In this document: piece by piece, positions 58,001 to 64,000 of the stretch
Position numbering within the stretch: the first letter of the stretch is position 1
How the letters are laid out: every line of letters begins with the position of its first letter
Assembly: GCF_000009985.1 (NCBI RefSeq)
Contig: NC_007626.1
Location: 4,519,943-4,583,942 of the forward strand
Direction of reading: 5' to 3'
Length of the DNA stretch: 64,000 bases
Source of the DNA: Paramagnetospirillum magneticum AMB-1
Lineage (GTDB): Bacteria > Pseudomonadota > Alphaproteobacteria > Rhodospirillales > Magnetospirillaceae
Program-made: the position numbers and the translations under genes
Notes under the pieces: generated by a model
Seen by the model: the letters and a program-made list of their open reading frames with translations, nothing else
The model's database searches: none
Told to the model about the DNA's origin: nothing

Positions 58001-58529
58001 TCTGGCCGAGATGGACGGCAAGCCGCGCTGGCAGCGGGGCAAGCTGATACACCGCCTGTTGCAGACCGTGCCCGACCTGCCGCCCCCCGACCGCTCGCGC
58101 GCCATGTTGCGCTTTCTCGCCCGCCCGGCCTGGGGCCTGGAAACGCCCGAGCAACTGGCCATCGCCAACGAGGTCTCCGACATCCTCGACCATCCCGGGC
58201 TGGCCGGGCTGTTCGCTCCCGGCTCCAGGGCCGAGGTGCCGCTGGTCGGACGCATCGGCGACCGGGTGGTCTCGGGCCGCGTCGACCGGCTGGCGGTCAG
58301 CGACACCGAGGTGGTGATCGCCGATTACAAGACCAATCGCCGCCCCCCCGCCACGCCCGACGAGGTGCCCGAGCTTTACGTCCGCCAGATGGCCGCCTAC
58401 CGCCTGGCCCTGGCCTGCATCTATCCCAGCCATCGGGTGCGTTGCGTGCTGGTGTGGACCGACGGCCCCCTGCTGACCGAGATTCCCTCCGCCCGCCTGG
58501 ACGACGCCCTGGCCGGACTGGTGGAATAA
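55065..58529 (+). CDS. addA: double-strand break repair helicase-nuclease AddA
   Basis: AddA with AddB resects DNA double-strand breaks for RecA loading. The 1154-residue protein has UvrD-type motifs: I (VAASAGTGKTKVLTDRVL), Ia (LCLTFTKAAAAEMSNRI), II (VLIDEAQDTNPDQWAVV), III-IV (FAVGDAKQSIYSFQRADP), V (IMTVHGSKGLQAPIVFLPD) and VI (LLYVAMTRAEDRLVVCGW). The C-terminal PD-(D/E)xK nuclease carries GRVDRLAVSDTEVVIADYKT. The alphaproteobacterial type is clear. addB, usually just upstream, is absent here, and no trxA follows. It overlaps moxR by 4 bp. Confidence 0.93.
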   Translation: MTDGSVLSFDADQRQRRAADPTASVWVAASAGTGKTKVLTDRVLTLLLAGTPPHKILCLTFTKAAAAEMSNRIAGRLGQWATAHDSDLADDLGRLLGRAPSPGEMTGARRLFAALLDAPGGMHMETIHAFCQSLLRRFPLEAGIAPHFQVMDDRDAGELLEAAKLEILSQARMGDGALGGALALVTSRVHETAFPELMGELTAERGRLERLFERHGGVEGALAALRTRLGLEAGDTPDSLLAWATDEAHFQGEGLREAVAALLTGSDSDRKRGEAMARWLADPAGRENGFAGWCAQFLTAEGGIRKTLATKAVREGFPGVEDCLLAEAERLYRLTERLRAARIAEATGALLTLGGALLASYRRAKTHRALMDYDDLILGARDLLARPGVAPWVLYKLDGGIDHVLIDEAQDTNPDQWAVVEKLTEEFFAGRGARETLRTVFAVGDAKQSIYSFQRADPREFERMREAFATHVPAAGGKWEVVDLNLSFRSAPAVLEAVNAVFAPGRPGRDGVAGDEDITHLPHRGGQAGRVEVWPVVEPRPADELPAWKPPVERIRGDSPRTRLARLMAARIRAMIDGEVLESKGRPVRAGDVLVLVRRRGGFVEDLVRELKSRKVEVAGADRMVLTEQMAVMDLMALGNFLLLPEDDLTLATVLKGPLVGLGEDQLFTLAHHRGKDVGLWEALRQGVADEGGVFEAAFRRLSELLAQADRVSPHTLYARVLGPLGGRRRLLARLGLEAEDSIDEFMSLTLAFERAHPPSLQGFLHWLEAGALEIKRDLEQAGRDAVRIMTVHGSKGLQAPIVFLPDTMQVPTRSPRLLWLGEGEGELPAWPPRAEDMDSVCRQGADARKQSREREYRRLLYVAMTRAEDRLVVCGWRGLKAAPETCWHALVQCALAPTAAAFDDPFLAKAAETAEGPVLVLANAQTAPPEKEKGAGPGAGQSSPLPDWALLSAEPEPIPPRPLAPSRPEGEEPTVRSPLAEMDGKPRWQRGKLIHRLLQTVPDLPPPDRSRAMLRFLARPAWGLETPEQLAIANEVSDILDHPGLAGLFAPGSRAEVPLVGRIGDRVVSGRVDRLAVSDTEVVIADYKTNRRPPATPDEVPELYVRQMAAYRLALACIYPSHRVRCVLVWTDGPLLTEIPSARLDDALAGLVE

Positions 58530-58548
58530 CCACACTTTCCCCTTCCCA

Positions 58549-58574
58549 AAACTGAACTGGTTGGTTTAGTTTTG
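58549..58574. promoter_or_regulatory. putative TetR operator
   Basis: AAAACTGAAC (58549-58558) and GTTTAGTTTT (58565-58574) pair at 9 of 10 positions around TGGTTG. The 26 bp palindrome lies 14 bp before the TetR gene, right for autorepression. Confidence 0.65.
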
Positions 58575-58588
58575 CGGCTGGAGGTGCC

Positions 58589-59197
58589 ATGACCCAAACC
58601 CGGACCCGGTCCAAACCCTCGGCCAAGCGCGAGGCCATCCTCGACGCGGCCCAGCGCCTGTTCCTGGTGGAAGGCTATGCCGCCACCAGCATGGACGCTG
58701 TAGCGGCCGGGGCGGGCGTGTCCAAGGCCACCATCTACGCCCATTTCGAGGGCAAGGATCAGCTGTTCGCCGCCATCATGCACCGCCGGTGCGAAGCATC
58801 CTTCGTCTTCGCCTCGCCGGACGAGAGCTTCGACGCGGTGCGGACCTTCACCACCTATGCCGAGCGCCTGCTCACCCTGCTGATGACCCCCGACGCACTG
58901 GCTCTTTACCGGGTTGTGGTCGCGGAATCCGCCCGCACCCCGGAACTGGCCCAGGCGTTCTATGACACCGGCCCCACAAGAGGCAAGACGGCCATTTCGG
59001 CCTCGGTGGTCAGGTTGCAGGAACGGGGCGAACTGGTGGCCGAGGTCGACCCCCTGGTCATTGCCGACCAGTTCATCGGCATGCTGCGGGCTGAAACATA
59101 CCACCGTGCCCTGCTTGGCCTGCCCTCTGGCCGTTCCATCGGAGACACGGTGGCCCATGCGGTGCAGACGCTGATCCGCGCCTACGGCAAACGGTAG
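58589..59197 (+). CDS. TetR/AcrR-family transcriptional regulator
   Basis: The 202-residue protein has the TetR helix-turn-helix (about 12-60): AILDAAQRLFLVEGYAATSM, then VAAGAGVSKATIYAHFEGKD. The C-terminal domain (about 75-200) resembles the AefR/TetR_C subgroup and would bind a small ligand. A 26 bp palindrome overlaps its promoter. No drug efflux genes are adjacent, so its target other than itself is unknown. GGAGG about 6 nt upstream supports the ATG. Confidence 0.92.
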   Translation: MTQTRTRSKPSAKREAILDAAQRLFLVEGYAATSMDAVAAGAGVSKATIYAHFEGKDQLFAAIMHRRCEASFVFASPDESFDAVRTFTTYAERLLTLLMTPDALALYRVVVAESARTPELAQAFYDTGPTRGKTAISASVVRLQERGELVAEVDPLVIADQFIGMLRAETYHRALLGLPSGRSIGDTVAHAVQTLIRAYGKR

Positions 59198-59256
59198 AAC
59201 CCCCTATTTCCTTCGTGATGCGATCCATCCTCCAACGGATAGCGCGTCACAATATT

Positions 59257-59287
59257 GTTGTTACAAACAACAGTTATATGTAACAAC
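59257..59287. promoter_or_regulatory. inverted repeats in an AT-rich promoter region of the second chemoreceptor
   Basis: GTTGTTAC (59257-59264) and GTAACAAC (59280-59287) are perfect inverted copies 15 bp apart. Within and next to them are TGTTG/CAACA and ATATG/CATAT pairs. The segment is conspicuously AT-rich and lies about 105 bp before the receptor start, so it probably carries a promoter and a regulator site. Confidence 0.5.
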
Positions 59288-59390
59288 ATATGCAACGATG
59301 TCGCCCGGATCAACCGGACGGACCGAAGAGAACAAACGGGAATCAGGCTTCATGGCCCCGCCGGACCACCGGCGTGGCGAGGGAGGAGTC

Positions 59391-61073
59391 ATGCGTCTGG
59401 CAGATGTGAGAATCGGCGTGCGTCTGTTCGCCGGATTCGGGCTGATGATCATCATCACCGGGGCGCTGGGGCTGTTCTCCAGCCTGCAATTGCGTTCCAT
59501 TTCGGCCCATACCGAGTTGCTGTACCGCCACCCCTTCACGGTCTCGACGGCCCTGTCCGAGGCCGATGGCGGCATCATCGCCATGCACCGGGCCATGAAG
59601 GATCTGGCGCTGGCCTTCGAGGACAGCGATATCGCCAAGGCCGAAGCGGCCATCGATGCGGCGGAAAGCCGGGTCGTGAAGAAACTCGACACGGCGCGCG
59701 AGCGCTTTTTGGCCGACCGGGCGGTCTTCGACCAGCTGGGCAAGGCTCTGGCGGCGTGGAAGCCCATTCGCGCCGAGATCGTCGAGATGATGAAGCAGGG
59801 CCGCAGCGTCGAGGCCGCCGACTTGACCAAGGGCGCCGCCGCCAAGCAGGCGGAGGAGATCCAGACCCTGATGGCCTCGGCCATCTCCCTGGCGGCCGAG
59901 GATGCCGCGCGCTTCCGCGAGAAGGCGGAAAGCGAGCAAGTGAGTGCCGGGCTCTCCCTGCTGGTGTCCTTCCTTGCCTTCGCGGTCGCCGGCCTGGGGC
60001 TGGCCCTGCTGGTCACCCGCTCGCTGACCCGGCCGCTCGAAGCCCTGCGCACCTGCATGGCGAGCATGGCCACCGGCGATTACGAGGTGGCGGTGCCCGG
60101 CGGCGAACGCAAGGACGAGATCGGCGCCATGGCCCGCACCCTGAACGTCTTCGCCGAGAATGGCCGGCAGATGGGGCGGCTGGCCGAGGACCGCCGCGAG
60201 GCTGACCGCCGCGCCTCGGTGGAACGCCGCGAATCCCGCCTGGCCCTGGCCGCTGAATTCGAGGAGAAGGTCACCGCCGTCATGGGGCGCCTGTCCGAGG
60301 CCGCCGCCGAGATGAGCCATGCCGCCCAATCCATGTCCGGCGTGGCCGCCGACGCCTCCGGCCAGGCCAGTTCGGCGGAGAGCGCCGCCGATACCGCTTC
60401 GGCCAATGTGCGCAATGTGGCCGAGGCGGCCGACGAACTGTCCCACTCCATCGCCGCCATCGAGCGCCAGGTGGCCGCCTCTTCGTCCACCACCGCCGAA
60501 GCGGTGGGCAAGGCCGAGCGCGCTTCGGCCAACGTGGCCGGACTGGCCACAGCCGCCGAGCGCATCGGCCAGGTGGTGGACCTCATTACCTCCATCGCCA
60601 AGCAGACCAATCTTCTGGCCCTGAACGCCACCATCGAAGCCGCTCGTGCCGGGGAGGCCGGCAAGGGCTTCGCCGTGGTGGCCAGCGAGGTCAAGAATCT
60701 GGCCAACCAGACCGCCGGCGCCACCGACGAGATCTCCACCCAGATCGCCCAGGTCCAGTCGGCGACCGGCGAGGCGGTGGCGGCCATCGGCGATATCGTG
60801 CGGATCATCGGCGACATCAGCGCCGCCGTGGGCTCCATCACCCAGGCCGTCGCCGAGCAGCAAAGCACCACCCGGCGCATCTCCGACAGCGTCAGCGCCG
60901 CGGTGGGCGGCACCGAGGAGGTGGTGGGCAGCGTCGGCCGCGTGGCCGCCGCCGCCGCCCAGGCAGGCGATGCCGCCTCCCTGGTGCTGGGCCAGTCGAA
61001 CGGCGTCGCCCGACGCACCGACGACCTGATGGGCGAGGTGGAAGCCTTCATCGAGGGGATAAGGGCCGGGTAG
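59391..61073 (+). CDS. methyl-accepting chemotaxis protein
   Basis: The 560-residue receptor starts at the ATG 59391 (GGGAGGAG upstream). It has TM1 (about 10-32), a periplasmic four-helix sensor (about 35-180), TM2 (about 185-208), HAMP (about 209-262) and the signalling domain with the hairpin tip IAKQTNLLALNATIEAARAG. It lacks a hemerythrin domain and a visible CheR-binding pentapeptide. An in-frame ATG at 59298 would add 31 non-conserved residues. It lies upstream of nirS but ends at a strong terminator. Confidence 0.93.
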   Translation: MRLADVRIGVRLFAGFGLMIIITGALGLFSSLQLRSISAHTELLYRHPFTVSTALSEADGGIIAMHRAMKDLALAFEDSDIAKAEAAIDAAESRVVKKLDTARERFLADRAVFDQLGKALAAWKPIRAEIVEMMKQGRSVEAADLTKGAAAKQAEEIQTLMASAISLAAEDAARFREKAESEQVSAGLSLLVSFLAFAVAGLGLALLVTRSLTRPLEALRTCMASMATGDYEVAVPGGERKDEIGAMARTLNVFAENGRQMGRLAEDRREADRRASVERRESRLALAAEFEEKVTAVMGRLSEAAAEMSHAAQSMSGVAADASGQASSAESAADTASANVRNVAEAADELSHSIAAIERQVAASSSTTAEAVGKAERASANVAGLATAAERIGQVVDLITSIAKQTNLLALNATIEAARAGEAGKGFAVVASEVKNLANQTAGATDEISTQIAQVQSATGEAVAAIGDIVRIIGDISAAVGSITQAVAEQQSTTRRISDSVSAAVGGTEEVVGSVGRVAAAAAQAGDAASLVLGQSNGVARRTDDLMGEVEAFIEGIRAG

Positions 61074-61126
61074 AACCGGCGGCCCGTTCGGAAGGAATTG
61101 ATAAGCGTCAAGCGGCACGACGCACA

Positions 61127-61165
61127 GCATCGCCCAGGCCCGTCACGGCCTGGGCGATGCCGTTT
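61127..61165 (+). terminator. terminator after the second chemoreceptor
   Basis: GCATCGCCCAGGCC and GGCCTGGGCGATGC form a perfect 14 bp stem with a 6 nt loop, followed by CGTTTTC. It isolates the chemoreceptor from nirS. Confidence 0.88.
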
Positions 61166-61247
61166 TCACGGTCGGCGCATCGTGACTAAAATCAATATAG
61201 AACCAGTAAGATTTACGACCTTCATTGTCGTTGCGCTTAACGATTAT

Positions 61248-61275
61248 TGACATTTGTCATTTGATGAATGTCAAA
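61248..61275. promoter_or_regulatory. two abutting NnrR/DNR/FNR-type boxes upstream of nirS
   Basis: TTGACATTTGTCAT (61248-61261) and TTGATGAATGTCAA (61262-61275) each fit the Crp/FNR pattern TTGAY-N4-RTCAA (first site 9 of 10 key bases). They touch without a gap. The centres are 112 and 98 bp before the nirS ATG. NnrR/DNR-type regulators activate nir genes under low O2 and NO. Confidence 0.8.
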
Positions 61276-61366
61276 TTATTATCGTTTACTTGATTCAATC
61301 CCACACAGAGATTACGGTCTCCCCCGCCGGAATTGCCGGTGATTTTGACTTGCCCAGGGGAAACCG

Positions 61367-63073
61367 ATGAAGGCAGCGACTTGGATGATGGCGGCACTGG
61401 CGGTCGCCTGGGCCGGGACGGCCATGGCGGAAGAGAAACCCGCCCATGGCGCCGGCGAGCATTATGAAACCAGCGGCGACCAGCTCCGCGCCGCCCCCAT
61501 GAGCCAGCCGGGCGCCCAGCCCGGACCGCAGTTGAGCGCGGCCGAATTCACCAGGGCAAAGCAGATCTATTTCGAGCGCTGCGCCGGCTGTCACGGCGTG
61601 CTGCGCAAGGGCGCCACCGGCAAGCCCCTGACCACCGACATCACCCGCGAGCGCGGTTTCGACGCGCTGAAGGCCTTCATCACCTACGGCTCGGCGGCGG
61701 GCATGCCCAACTGGGGCTCTTCGGGCCAGTTGTCCGAGGCCGAGGTGGACCTGATGGCCAAATACCTGCTGAACGAGCCGCCGCAGCCGCCGGAATTCGG
61801 CATGGACGAGATCAAGGCCACCTGGAAGGTTCAGATTCCGGCGGACAAGCGTCCGGCCAGGAAGATGAACACCCTGGACCTGTCCAACCTGTTCTCGGTG
61901 ACGCTGCGCGATTCGGGCGAGATCGCCCTGATCGACGGCGCGTCCAAGAATATCGTCAGCATCATCAAGACCGGCTACGCCGTCCACATCTCGCGCATTT
62001 CCGCCTCGGGCCGCTATCTCTACGTCATCGGCCGCGACGCCAAGATCAACCTGATCGACCTGTGGATGGAAAAGCCCGAGACGGTGGCCGAGGTGAAGAT
62101 CGGCATGGAGGCCCGCTCGGTGGAGACCTCCAAGTTCAAGGGCTTCGAGGACAAGTACGCCATCGCCGGCGCCTATTGGCCGCCCCAGTTCGTCATCATG
62201 GACGGCAATACGCTGGAGCCGAAGAAGATCGTCTCGACCCGCGGCATGACCTCCGACAAGCAGGAATACCACCCCGAGCCCCGCGTCGCGTCCATCGTCG
62301 CCTCGCACTTCAAGCCGGAATTCGTGGTCAACGTCAAGGAAACCGGCCTGATCCTGCTGGTGGACTACTCCGACATCAAGAACCTGAAGGTCACCTCCAT
62401 CGAGGCCGAGCGGTTCTTGCATGACGGCGGCTTCGACGCCTCCAAGCGCTACTTCCTGGTGGCCGCCAACGCCCGCAACAAGATCGCCGTGGTCGATACC
62501 AAGGAAGACAAGCTGGTGGGCATGGTCGAGGTGGGCGCCACTCCCCATCCGGGCCGCGGCACCAACTTCGTCCATCCCAAGTTCGGCCCCGTCTGGGCCA
62601 CCGGACACCTGGGCGACGACAGCGTGGCGCTGATCGGCACCGATCCCAAGGGCCATCCCAAGCAGGCCTGGACCAAGGTGGCCTCGCTGACCGGCCAGGG
62701 CGGCGGTTCGTTGTTCCTGAAGACCCACCCCAAGTCCAAGAACCTGTGGGTCGACACCACGCTTAACCCCGACGCCGACGTGGCGGCCTCCATCGCCGTG
62801 TTCGACATCAACAACCTGGACAAGCCCGCCGAGGTGCTGCCCATCGCCAAGTGGGCCGGCATTTCCGACGGCGCGCCGCGCGTCGTTCAGCCGGAATACA
62901 ACAAGGCCGGCGACGAGGTGTGGATCTCGGTGTGGAACGCCAAGGACAAGGTCTCGGCCATCGTGGTGGTGGACGACAAGACCCGCAAGCTGAAGTCAGT
63001 GATCAAGGACCCGCGTCTGATCACGCCCACCGGCAAGTTCAACGTCACCAACACTCTGCACGACGTGTACTGA
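61367..63073 (+). CDS. nirS: cytochrome cd1 nitrite reductase NirS
   Basis: NirS reduces nitrite to nitric oxide in the periplasm during denitrification. The 568-residue precursor has a signal peptide (1-21, ending TAMAEE), a cytochrome c domain with heme site CAGCH (72-76) and an eight-bladed d1-heme propeller (about 150-568), with conserved stretches SRISASGRYLYVIGRDAKIN, YWPPQFVIMDG, NVKETGLILLVDY and HPGRGTNFVHPKFGPVW. The C-terminus NTLHDVY is typical. It is followed by a terminator rather than other nir genes; the d1-heme biosynthesis genes must be elsewhere. Confidence 0.97.
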   Translation: MKAATWMMAALAVAWAGTAMAEEKPAHGAGEHYETSGDQLRAAPMSQPGAQPGPQLSAAEFTRAKQIYFERCAGCHGVLRKGATGKPLTTDITRERGFDALKAFITYGSAAGMPNWGSSGQLSEAEVDLMAKYLLNEPPQPPEFGMDEIKATWKVQIPADKRPARKMNTLDLSNLFSVTLRDSGEIALIDGASKNIVSIIKTGYAVHISRISASGRYLYVIGRDAKINLIDLWMEKPETVAEVKIGMEARSVETSKFKGFEDKYAIAGAYWPPQFVIMDGNTLEPKKIVSTRGMTSDKQEYHPEPRVASIVASHFKPEFVVNVKETGLILLVDYSDIKNLKVTSIEAERFLHDGGFDASKRYFLVAANARNKIAVVDTKEDKLVGMVEVGATPHPGRGTNFVHPKFGPVWATGHLGDDSVALIGTDPKGHPKQAWTKVASLTGQGGGSLFLKTHPKSKNLWVDTTLNPDADVAASIAVFDINNLDKPAEVLPIAKWAGISDGAPRVVQPEYNKAGDEVWISVWNAKDKVSAIVVVDDKTRKLKSVIKDPRLITPTGKFNVTNTLHDVY

Positions 63074-63092
63074 ATTCCCTTGAATCGAAGCG

Positions 63093-63125
63093 GGGCGGCT
63101 CTCCAAATGAGGAGAGCCGCCCTTT
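63093..63125 (+). terminator. terminator after nirS
   Basis: GGGCGGCTCTCC and GGAGAGCCGCCC form a perfect 12 bp stem with loop AAATGA, followed by TTT. It starts 20 bp after the nirS stop. Confidence 0.88.
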
Positions 63126-63149
63126 GTCGCTTTCAGGGGAGAAGCCGCC

Positions 63150-63440
63150 ATGTCCGCCTATCTGATCGTCGATACCCAATTGGACGATCCCGAGCTGTAC
63201 GAGGAGTACAAGCACAAGGCCCGGCCGCTGATCGAGCGGTGGGGCGGCGAATATCTGGCGCGGGGCGGAACCCTGATCCAGCGCGAGACCGACCTGTGGT
63301 CGCCCACCCGCATGGTGCTGATCCGCTTTCCCGACCTGGAGACCGCCAGGGCCTGCCTGGACTCCCCCGAATACCAAGCCATCGTCGGCCTCAGCCACCG
63401 CTCGGCGCGGCGCACCGTGGTGATCCTGGAAGGGCTGTGA
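63150..63440 (+). CDS. DUF1330 family protein
   Basis: The 96-residue product matches DUF1330, a small dimeric alpha+beta barrel: AYLIVDTQLDDPELYEEYKH, the central ARGGTLIQRE, then VLIRFPDLETARACLDSPEY. The family is of unknown function and structurally resembles ABM-type monooxygenases. AGGGGAG lies before the ATG. It stands alone between the nirS terminator and the convergent pheA gene, 1 bp from the latter's stop. Confidence 0.9.
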   Translation: MSAYLIVDTQLDDPELYEEYKHKARPLIERWGGEYLARGGTLIQRETDLWSPTRMVLIRFPDLETARACLDSPEYQAIVGLSHRSARRTVVILEGL

Positions 63441-63441
63441 C

Positions 63442-64000
63442 CTACTCTGCGCCGCTCTGCTGCTTCATGCGGAAGGGATGGCGGGGATAGACGCCCAGGA
63501 TGCGGACCTCGTGGCTGAAGAAGTCCAGTTCCTCCAGGGCCAGACGCAGATTGCGCTGGGTGGGGTGGCCTTCCACGTCGGCGTAGAACTGGGTGGCGGC
63601 GAATTCGCCGCCCACCATGTAGCTTTCCAGCCGGGTCATGTTGATGCCGTTGGTGGCGAAACCGCCCAGCGCCTTGTACAGCGCGGCGGCCACGTTGCGC
63701 ACCCGGAACACGAAGGTGGTGACGCAGGGCTGGTTGGGATTGGGCTCCAGCGCCTCGCGGGCCAGGACCACGAAGCGGGTGGTGTTGTGCTCGGCGTCCT
63801 CGATCCCCGCCTTCAGCGACACCAGGCCATAGGCCTCGGCCGCCAGTTCCGAGGCGATGGCCGCCATGGTGGGGTCCTGGCGCTCGGCCAGCTCGGCCGC
63901 CGCGCCGGCAGTGTCGGTGCCGACGATGACCTTGAGGCCCAGTTCGCGGATCAGGTTGCGGCACTGGCCCAGGGCGTGGACGTGGCTTTTCACCGTCTTG
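63442..64000 (-). CDS. pheA: prephenate dehydratase, C-terminal part (5' end outside window)
   Basis: PheA converts prephenate to phenylpyruvate in phenylalanine synthesis. About 186 codons are visible. The end of the catalytic domain carries the TRF motif in DAEHNTTRFVVLAREAL. The C-terminal ACT regulatory domain, where Phe binds, shows ALGGFATNGINMTRLESYMV and FYADVEGHPTQRNLRLALEE. A GTG at 63993 is internal; the frame continues past the window edge. No chorismate mutase part can be seen. Confidence 0.93.
   Translation of the reverse strand, partial: KTVKSHVHALGQCRNLIRELGLKVIVGTDTAGAAAELAERQDPTMAAIASELAAEAYGLVSLKAGIEDAEHNTTRFVVLAREALEPNPNQPCVTTFVFRVRNVAAALYKALGGFATNGINMTRLESYMVGGEFAATQFYADVEGHPTQRNLRLALEELDFFSHEVRILGVYPRHPFRMKQQSGAE

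Overview
The window looks like chromosomal DNA of a GC-rich alphaproteobacterium, most likely Rhodospirillaceae and plausibly Magnetospirillum or a close relative. The signs are a truB-rpsO-pnp block, an F1-only atpHAGDC operon separate from the Fo genes, an alphaproteobacterial AddA, DUF1285/NudL/cca neighbours, cytochrome cd1 nitrite reductase, and many chemoreceptor and c-di-GMP proteins, two with hemerythrin domains. The genus is inferred from gene content and style. No magnetosome gene, prophage, IS element or CRISPR array is visible.

Layout. 1-3.3 kb: translation and RNA decay genes (truB, rpsO, pnp). 3.3-4.4 kb: a GIY-YIG nuclease gene between two ~100 bp inverted-repeat units, then msrB and a VF530-like protein. 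4.5-8.3 kb: methionine salvage genes mtnP and mtnA, separated by a glycosyltransferase of mixed base composition. 8.4-12.1 kb (minus): rmuC, rsmD, an RluB-type pseudouridine synthase and a class I amidotransferase. 12.2-20.3 kb: a lactate utilisation locus (lldP, a regulator lacking its DNA-binding domain, lldEFG and a D-lactate dehydrogenase) with matching 19 bp palindromes in front of lldP and lldE. 20.4-23.9 kb: an enoyl-CoA hydratase, two secreted paralogues, a hemerythrin and a ferritin-like protein. 24-28.9 kb: F1 ATP synthase operon. 29.5-36.5 kb: a four-gene phosphorelay ending in an HD-GYP phosphodiesterase. 36.5-39.7 kb: hydrolase, MFS transporter and LysR regulator. 39.9-41.3 kb: an AT-rich orphan gene and tRNA-Thr(CGU). 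41.4-45.4 kb: TerB-like protein and a CheY-CheC-GGDEF/EAL operon. 45.5-51.4 kb: DUF3422, TldD, a hemerythrin chemoreceptor and a small Cys-rich protein. 51.4-58.5 kb: cca, NudL, DUF1285, moxR and addA. 58.6-64 kb: TetR, a second chemoreceptor, nirS with tandem NnrR/FNR-type boxes, DUF1330 and the end of pheA.

Together the genes describe a respiring, motile organism that oxidises lactate, denitrifies, and senses oxygen and redox state through chemoreceptors and c-di-GMP circuits. The least ordinary feature is a dispersed repeat family. Three copies share the same plan: two ~28-33 bp imperfectly palindromic arms in inverted orientation, separated by exactly 43 bp, with conserved spacer ends. 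Two copies bracket the GIY-YIG gene, which recalls REPIN/RAYT systems but with an unrelated nuclease. A second repeat family of stacked hairpins occurs at three junctions of convergent genes.
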